NCBI GenBank assembly: GCA_963828625.1
Contig: CAWHEX010000010.1
Span: forward strand, 434,001 to 498,000
Length of the DNA: 64,000 nt
Reading direction: 5' to 3'
From: PALSA-894 sp963828625
GTDB taxonomy: Bacteria > Pseudomonadota > Alphaproteobacteria > Rhizobiales > Xanthobacteraceae
Shown here one piece after another: positions 58,791 through 64,000 of this stretch. The translations under genes and the position numbers were made by a program. The first letter of the stretch is position 1. The number at the start of each line of letters is the position of its first letter. The notes beneath the pieces were generated by a model. It was not told where the DNA came from and ran no database searches. It saw only the letters and a list, made by a program, of their open reading frames with translations.

Positions 58791-59234
58791 ATGACAGCAC
58801 AAGCGCCCGAGCCGTTCGCCGCCGCCGTCGCGCGGCTGCATGCCGCCACCGCCAAGGTCGCGAACGGCGACGTCTCGGCCATCAAGGCGCTGTATTCGCA
58901 CACCGACGATGCGACCAGCTTCTACGGCTGGGGCGGCTACGAGAAAGGCTGGGACGCCGTTTCAACCCGTTGGGACTGGGCCGGCCAGCAATTCAAGGGC
59001 GGCACGGTCAGCTATGAGAACGTGACCACCGTGGTCACGCCGGAGCTTGCCTACCTGACCGACGTCGAGACGTTCCGGGTCAACATGGCGGGAATGGACA
59101 AGCCGACCGAGTGGACGAACCGCGTGACCCATATCTTCCGGCTCGAGAACGGACAATGGCGACTGATCCACCGCCACGCCAATCGTTTCGAGGAGCAGTA
59201 TACGCCGTCGACGCGCCTCAAGCCTGTGCGCTAG
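58791..59234 (+). CDS. SnoaL/DUF4440-like (NTF2 fold) protein
   Basis: 147-residue intact protein (GWGGYEKGWDAVSTRWDWAG, then TDVETFRVNMAGMDKPTEWT and RVTHIFRLENGQWRLIHRHA). The pattern matches ketosteroid-isomerase-like SnoaL/DUF4440 proteins, which serve as isomerases, hydrolases or ligand-binding proteins. It begins 3 bases after the TTT-type binding protein, suggesting the same operon as the SDR. The reaction is unknown. Confidence 0.75.
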   Translation: MTAQAPEPFAAAVARLHAATAKVANGDVSAIKALYSHTDDATSFYGWGGYEKGWDAVSTRWDWAGQQFKGGTVSYENVTTVVTPELAYLTDVETFRVNMAGMDKPTEWTNRVTHIFRLENGQWRLIHRHANRFEEQYTPSTRLKPVR

Positions 59235-59240
59235 CGCGGC

Positions 59241-60326
59241 TCAGTTCGGCTGCGGAAACACCCAGGAGTGATCCGGCGGGATCACGATCCGGATTGAATC
59301 CTGCGCGTTGAAACGCGGCACGGTGCCGAGCTCGATCGCTTCCAGCTTGTGCCCGAGCGTTTCGATCGCGTAGGTCGTCTGCGTGCCGTGGAAGTGGCCT
59401 TCGACCACACGCGCCGGAAAGCTGTTCACCGAATCCGCCGCGTCGCCATTGGCGCGCAGCAGGATGTTCTCCGGCCGCACCGCCACCACGATGGCGTCGC
59501 CGGGTTTCGCCTTCGTGTGTGCGACGCGCAGCACATCGCCGTCGGTCGTGCGTACAGTCCCGGCTGACTCCAGTTTGCCCTTGATCAGGTTCGACACGCC
59601 GGTGAAGTTCGCGACGAACAGGTTCTCCGGCTTGTTGTAGAGCTCGACCGGCGGGCTCATCTGCATCAGCTTGCCGTTTTCCATCACGCCGATGCGGTCG
59701 CCGAGCACCACGGCCTCGGACTGGTCGTGCGTGACATAGAGCGCCGTCACCTTGGCTTCCTTGATGATGCGGCGCAGCTCGTCGCGCAGGCGCAGCCGCA
59801 GTTTCGCGTCGAGGTTCGAAAGCGGCTCGTCGAGCAGCAGGATGCGCGGATTGTAGACAAGCGCGCGGGCGAGCGCGACGCGCTGCATCTGCCCGCCGGA
59901 GAGTTGCGTCACCGGGCGCGTGGCGTACTCGGTGAGGCCGACGAGTTCGAGCACGCGCGCGACCTGCTTCGCGGCTTCATCGCGCGGAACCTTGCGGTGG
60001 CGCAGCGGATAATTGACGTTCTGCTGCACCGTCATGTGCGGCCACACCGCATAGGACTGGAACACCATCCCGATGTTGCGCAGGCGCGGCGGCACATGCA
60101 CGCCGCGCTCCGGCGCCGCGACCTCGTCGCCGCCGATCGAGATCGCGCCCGCGGTCGGCTGCTCGAGCCCGGCGACACAGCGCAGCGTGGTGGTCTTGCC
60201 GCAGCCCGAAGGGCCGAGCAGCACGACGATCTCGCCCGCCGCGACGCGGAAGGACACGTCATCGACCGCCGGGCGGCCGACGGCGAATTGCTTGCGCAGA
60301 TGCGAGACGTTGAGTTCGGCGGACAT
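59241..60326 (-). CDS. ABC transporter ATP-binding protein, FbpC/PotA type
   Basis: 361-residue ATPase with Walker A GPSGCGKTTTLRCV, Q-loop MVFQSYAVWPHM, signature LSGGQMQRVALARALV, Walker B ILLLDEPLSNLDA and a C-terminal TOBE region (GDAIVVAVRPENILLRANG). This type energises Fe3+, polyamine, thiamine or 2-aminoethylphosphonate uptake. It is the last gene of the minus-strand operon containing three binding proteins and a permease. Confidence 0.9.
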   Translation of the reverse strand: MSAELNVSHLRKQFAVGRPAVDDVSFRVAAGEIVVLLGPSGCGKTTTLRCVAGLEQPTAGAISIGGDEVAAPERGVHVPPRLRNIGMVFQSYAVWPHMTVQQNVNYPLRHRKVPRDEAAKQVARVLELVGLTEYATRPVTQLSGGQMQRVALARALVYNPRILLLDEPLSNLDAKLRLRLRDELRRIIKEAKVTALYVTHDQSEAVVLGDRIGVMENGKLMQMSPPVELYNKPENLFVANFTGVSNLIKGKLESAGTVRTTDGDVLRVAHTKAKPGDAIVVAVRPENILLRANGDAADSVNSFPARVVEGHFHGTQTTYAIETLGHKLEAIELGTVPRFNAQDSIRIVIPPDHSWVFPQPN

Positions 60327-60340
60327 TCAGGAATTTCCGA

Positions 60341-61355
60341 TCACTGGCGGTAACTGTAGGTCTTGTTCCACTCGTCAAGCCAAGTCTTCTGCAGCTTCAC
60401 GAACTCATCGTATTTCGGCACCCACACCTTCACCTTGGCGGGGTCGAAACCTTCCGGATAGAACGGCGCCTTCTTGAGCGAGGTCAGGTTGCCGATCTCC
60501 TTGATCATCATCGCCTGCCCTTCCTCGGAAAGGCACCAGTTGAGGAAGAGCCGCGCCGCATTGGGGTTGGCCGCCGTCTTGGTGACGCCGGCCGCGAAGG
60601 GCGTCAGCGGCGCGCCTTCGGGCGCGAAGAACACTTTCACCGGCGCGCCGTCGCGCAGCTTGGGGAAGATCGCGTTGTAGAGCAGCGCCGCGACATGGAT
60701 CTCGCCGCGCACCAGCGCGTCGGAGGTCGGCGCGTTGGAGGGAAACAGCATCGGCTGCGTCGCAGCCTGCTTCTTCCAGTAGTCGGGATCGACCACCTGA
60801 CGCTCGAACATCGCGCGCGTCCAGGTCGTGCCGCCCGATGGCGCGATCACGTTGCCGATCTGCTTGTTGCCGTATTCGGGCTTGGTGAGGTCCATCCAGG
60901 ATTTCGGCGGATTTTTCACCAGCTCCGAATTGTAGGCGATCGACCACACGACGGTGGAGCGCGGCCACAGCTTGTCCGACACGCGCGTTTCCGGAATGTA
61001 GTCGTCGGCATTCGGCGGCTTGTAGTCGGCGAACAGATTCTCGATCTCGGCCATCAGCGCGCGGTCGGAATGGTCGATGACGTCGGCGAGCAGCTTGCCG
61101 GCCGCGGCCTCGGTCTTCACGCGCTGCAGAAGCTGGTTGCCGGGTGCGCGCAGGAACTCGATCTTGATGAACGGAAAGCGCTTGTTGAATGCGTTCATCA
61201 CCGGTGTTTCGCTCTCGGCGACGTTCGCGCTGTAGAAGACGAGCTTGCCTTCCTTGCGCGCCGCCTCGATCAATTCGGGCGGGCCGAACTGGGCGTTGCG
61301 CGGCGACCGGGAGAAGCGCGAGCGCGGATGCGATGAGGACGCGGCGCGTGATCAT
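60341..61355 (-). CDS. ABC substrate-binding protein, AfuA/FbpA type, copy 3 (frameshifted)
   Basis: About 337 residues. The N-terminus MITRRVLIASALALLPVAAQ, overlapping the upstream stop, joins after one extra C near 61275 to LIEAARKEGKLVFYSANVAE. Shared motifs with copies 1 and 2 are KTEAAAGKLLADVIDHSDRA, APSGGTTWTRAMFERQ and WNKTYSYRQ at the end. This is the Fe3+-type extracellular family (PBP type II). Of the three copies it is the most divergent at the signal peptide. Confidence 0.82.
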
Positions 61356-62396
61356 TGGCGATACCCGTAAACCTTGTTCCATTCTTCGATCCATTTTCCG
61401 TAGAACGCCTCGAATTCCTCGAACTTCGGCACCCACAACTTCGTCTCTTTGGTCATGCCGGCCGGCAGCATCGGCGGCACCTTGAGCGAGGTAAGATTGC
61501 CGTGCTGTTTGATCGAATAGATCTGTCCCTCCTCGGAGAGCTGCCATTCGAGATAGAGCCGCGCCGCATTCGGGTTCTGCGCGGTCTTCGGAATACCTGA
61601 CGCGTAGGGCACGATCGGCGTGCCCTCCGGCGGGAAGAAGGTCTTCACCGGCGCGCCGTCGCGCTCCTTCGGATAGATGATGTTGTAGACGAGCGGTGCG
61701 ATGGACACCTCGCCGCGCACCAGCGAGTCGGAAAGCGGCGCGCCCGAAGGATAGAGCTTCGGCTTGGTCGCGGCCTGCTTCTGCCAGTAATCCTCGCCGA
61801 GCACCTGCCGCTCGAACATGATGCGGGTCCAGGTGGTGCCGCCGGATTGCGCGATCACCTGCGCGATCTGACCCGCCTGCGTATTCCGGTTTGGTGAGGT
61901 CCATCCATGTCTTGGGCGGATTCTTCACCAGCTCCGTGTGGTAGGCGACGCACCAGCCGGGCGTGATGTTCGGCCAGAGTTTCGGCGAGACGAGCGCCGC
62001 AGGCAGATAGTCCTTCGCATTCGGCGGCTCGTAGTCGGCGAAAAGATTTTCGATGCCCTTCATCAGGCCGCGGTCGGAATGCAGCACAAGATCGGCGGCA
62101 AGCTTGTTGGCCGCCGCTTCGGTCTTCACGCGCTGGATCAGCTGACCGCCCGGCGCGCGGATCATTTCGATACGAACGAACGGAAACTTCTTGCGGAATT
62201 CGTTGATGGCTTCCTGTTCGACCTCGGTGAAGGTCGCCGTGTAGAGGGTGAACTTGCCTTCCTTGCGCGCCGCCTCGACGAGGCTGTCGGAAGGCTTGTA
62301 CGGCGTCGCGCCGCGCGCGCCGCCGATGATCGAGAACGTGCCAAGGCCTGCGGCCGACGCAAGCACCTTGCGCCGGGTCCATTTCGACCGGGTCAT
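61352..62396 (-). CDS. ABC substrate-binding protein, AfuA/FbpA type, copy 2 (frameshifted)
   Basis: About 347 residues. The Tat-like signal is KWTRRKVLASAAGLGTFSII. VRIEMIRAPGGQLIQRVKTE and LHSDRGLMKGIENLFADYEP continue to PPKTWMDLTKPEYAG, after which one inserted base near 61873 leads to QVIAQSGGTTWTRIMFERQV and the end WIEEWNKVYGYRQ. It is homologous over its length to copies 1 and 3. The start ATG 62396 is 57 bases after the copy 1 stop. Confidence 0.83.
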
Positions 62397-62453
62397 GCGC
62401 CCCTCCTGTCGCGTTCGGTGCCCTCCCGGCAAGGCGGGAGAGGCAGCCGGGTC

Positions 62454-63494
62454 CTACTGCCGATAGCCGTAGGTCTTGTTCCACTCCTCGACCCAGCTGT
62501 CGCGAAGCTTCACGTACTGCTCGAAGTTCGGCGACCACGGCTTGATCACCGCCGGATCGTATCCCGGCGGATTGAACGGCGGCTTCTTCAGCGCGGTCAG
62601 ATAGCCAAGCTCCTTGATGTGCACGGCCTGACCTTCCTCGGACATGTTCCAGTTGAGGAAAAGCTTCGCGGCGTTCGGGCTCGCCGCCGTCTTGGTCACG
62701 CCGGCCGCGTAGTAGTTGAGCGGCACGCCGTCCGACGGGAAGATGATCTCGACCGGCGCACCGTCGCGCTTCTTGATATAGGCGATGTTGTAGAGCAGCA
62801 CCGCGATCGAGCACTCGCCGCGCACCATCGCGTCGGAGGTCGGCGCGCCGGAGGGATAGAGGATCGGCTGCGTCTTGGCCTGCTTGGCCCAGTAATCGTC
62901 GCCGAAGGTCTGCCGCTCGAACATGATGCGGGTCCAGGTCGTGCCGCCGGACGGCGCGATCACCTGACCGATCTTCTTCGGGCCATACTGCGGCTTGCAC
63001 AGGTCCATCCAGGTCTTCGGCGGATCCTTCTCAAGCTCGGTGTTGTAGGCGATCGACCATCCGAGCGTCGTCTTGGGCCACAGCTGCGGCGCGATCTGCA
63101 CGTCGTCGCGATAGTCCTTCGCGTTCGGCGGCGCGTAGTCCTGGAACAGATCGGCGATGCCCTTCATCAGGCCGCGATCGGAATGATTGACCACGTCGGC
63201 GAGCAGCTTGCCGGCCGCCGCCTCGGTCTTGATGCGGGTGATGAGCTGGCCGCCCGGCGCGCGCACCATCTCGACCTTCACGAACGGAAAGCGCTTGTTG
63301 AAGGCCTTGATGAGTTCCTGTTCTGGCTCGGTGAAATCGGCGGTGTAGTAGACGATCTTGCCCTCTTTCCGCGCGGCTTCGATCAGTTCGGTGCCGCCGA
63401 AGTTCTGCGCTTCGGCGTTCGTGATGCTGAACGAAGCAGCCGCGGTCGCGGCAGCGCCGGCGGTAAACTGCCGGCGTGTGATGAGCCTGGTCAT
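62454..63494 (-). CDS. ABC substrate-binding protein, AfuA/FbpA type, copy 1
   Basis: 346-residue intact member of the tandem set. A Tat signal (LITRRQFTAGAAATAAASFS) precedes FGGTELIEAARKEGKIVYYT. GGQLITRIKTEAAAGKLLAD, APSGGTTWTRIMFERQTFGD and the end EWNKTYGYRQ align with copies 2 and 3. It is 33 bases after the permease gene and should be the main or first-made binding protein of the transporter. Confidence 0.88.
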   Translation of the reverse strand: MTRLITRRQFTAGAAATAAASFSITNAEAQNFGGTELIEAARKEGKIVYYTADFTEPEQELIKAFNKRFPFVKVEMVRAPGGQLITRIKTEAAAGKLLADVVNHSDRGLMKGIADLFQDYAPPNAKDYRDDVQIAPQLWPKTTLGWSIAYNTELEKDPPKTWMDLCKPQYGPKKIGQVIAPSGGTTWTRIMFERQTFGDDYWAKQAKTQPILYPSGAPTSDAMVRGECSIAVLLYNIAYIKKRDGAPVEIIFPSDGVPLNYYAAGVTKTAASPNAAKLFLNWNMSEEGQAVHIKELGYLTALKKPPFNPPGYDPAVIKPWSPNFEQYVKLRDSWVEEWNKTYGYRQ

Positions 63495-63527
63495 GAGCGT
63501 TTTCTCCTCATATCCGTTTCTTCGAAG

Positions 63528-64000
63528 CTATCCGGCGCGACCGACGCCGGAGGTGTCAGCGCCCCCGCGCGACAGGAATTGTGCGATGCCGATCAGCACG
63601 GCGAGCAGCAACGGTCTGCACGAGGCTGAAGGCCGACGTGATGCCGACGTTGCCGCCCTCGTAGTAGTCGAGCAGCAGAACCGCCATCACCATGGTGTTC
63701 GAGGTATAGAGAAACAGCGACGAACCGAGCTCGCGGATCGCCAGAACGAACAGCAGCGTCATCGCGGCGATGACGCCGGGGCGCGCGAGCGGCAGCACGA
63801 TCAGGCGGATCGTGCCGAGCATGCCCTTCCCGCACAGCCATGAGGCTTCCTCGAGCTCCTTGTGGATCTGCAGGAGCGAGGTGGACAGCGCCTTGATGGT
63901 GTCGGGCATGAAGCGCGCGATGAAGGCGAGCGCCAGAATCCAGATCGTGCCGTAGAGCCCGCCGGGCAATCCGATCCAGGCCCACAGATAGGCGACGCCG
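63528..64000 (-). CDS. ABC transporter permease, FbpB type, C-terminal part (frameshifted)
   Basis: 3' part of an iron(III)/thiamine-type permease whose start is beyond the window. The BPD loop region is KELEEASWLCGKGMLGTIRL followed by PLARPGVIAAMTLLFVLAIR. Near the end one extra G around 63614 shifts the frame from ITSAFSLVQT to LLLAVLIGIAQFLSRGGADT, ending at the TAG complement 63528-63530. It is the first visible gene of the operon with three binding proteins and the FbpC-type ATPase. Confidence 0.8.

Noticed and set aside
60405..62432. 675-codon minus-strand open frame suggesting a fused binding protein
   Set aside because: It starts in copy 2 of the binding proteins, loses its frame and passes out of frame through copy 3. 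The two genes have separate starts and stops once single insertions are allowed for.

Overview
The window is a high-GC chromosomal segment that looks alphaproteobacterial, most likely Hyphomicrobiales (Bradyrhizobium / Pseudolabrys / Xanthobacteraceae-like). The reasons are the density of ABC-type uptake systems, an imuA-imuB-dnaE2 cassette preceded by a GAAC-N7-GAAC LexA box, sox and tad genes, and short palindromic intergenic repeats of the kind seen in rhizobial genomes. No rRNA, tRNA, CRISPR array, transposase or prophage gene was recognised. About twenty genes can only be read by changing frame. The change is almost always a one-base insertion, often a lengthened short homopolymer, so uncorrected sequence error is more likely than mass pseudogenisation. 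I give each such gene as one feature spanning its frames.

Layout. 0-2.3 kb: end of a tungstate-type ABC system (ATPase, binding protein), fused modA and cpaE remnants, and a tadD-like TPR lipoprotein. 2.3-5.2 kb: two-subunit molybdenum hydroxylase (iorAB-like) behind a palindromic operator candidate. 5.2-8.8 kb: sulfur oxidation genes, flavocytochrome c (fccAB-like) then soxXYZA. 9.0-16.5 kb: a sigma-54 promoter candidate, a complete oligopeptide-type ABC transporter and AtzG/AtzE/AtzH-type amidase genes. 16.5-18.4 kb: a DUF4344-type metallopeptidase and a paralogue that has lost its zinc site. 18.4-24.3 kb (minus): an NMT1-type ABC transporter, acyl-CoA dehydrogenase and allophanate hydrolase, again behind a sigma-54-like promoter. 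24.7-29.5 kb: FAD oxidase, flavodoxin-fold reductase, creatininase family, cytosine-deaminase-like amidohydrolase and RidA. 29.6-35.4 kb: SOS mutagenesis cassette. 35.5-37.2 kb: FadR-type regulator and an NMT1-fold protein without a signal peptide. 37.3-45 kb: a branched-chain-amino-acid-type ABC transporter (livFGMH plus binding protein), an ExoIII/5'-3' exonuclease fusion, and a second closely related binding protein. 45.1-49.6 kb: a LacI-regulated catabolic operon (FAH-type hydratase, cupin, HIBADH-type dehydrogenase, LacI, binding protein). 49.7-53.5 kb: two convergent MetE-like proteins and an FAD oxidoreductase. 53.6-56.9 kb: a sulfonate/NMT1-type ABC transporter. 57-59.2 kb: SDR, tripartite-tricarboxylate binding protein and SnoaL-like protein. 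59.2-64 kb: an Fe3+-type ABC system with three tandem paralogous binding proteins.

How it fits together. The 9-29.5 kb stretch reads as a nitrogen-scavenging island. Two transporters bring in small amide or heterocyclic compounds. Amidases (AtzE, AtzF families), creatininase, deaminase and RidA-type proteins would release ammonia, and the two transporter operons share sigma-54-type promoters. The 2.5-8.8 kb stretch adds Mo-hydroxylase and reduced-sulfur oxidation, and the remainder is mostly uptake of organic acids with attached catabolic enzymes. Substrate assignments are inferences from family and context. The best candidates for something new are the active/inactive metallopeptidase pair, the ExoIII-FEN fusion, the sigma-54-linked amide operons, and the palindromic repeat translated inside imuB.
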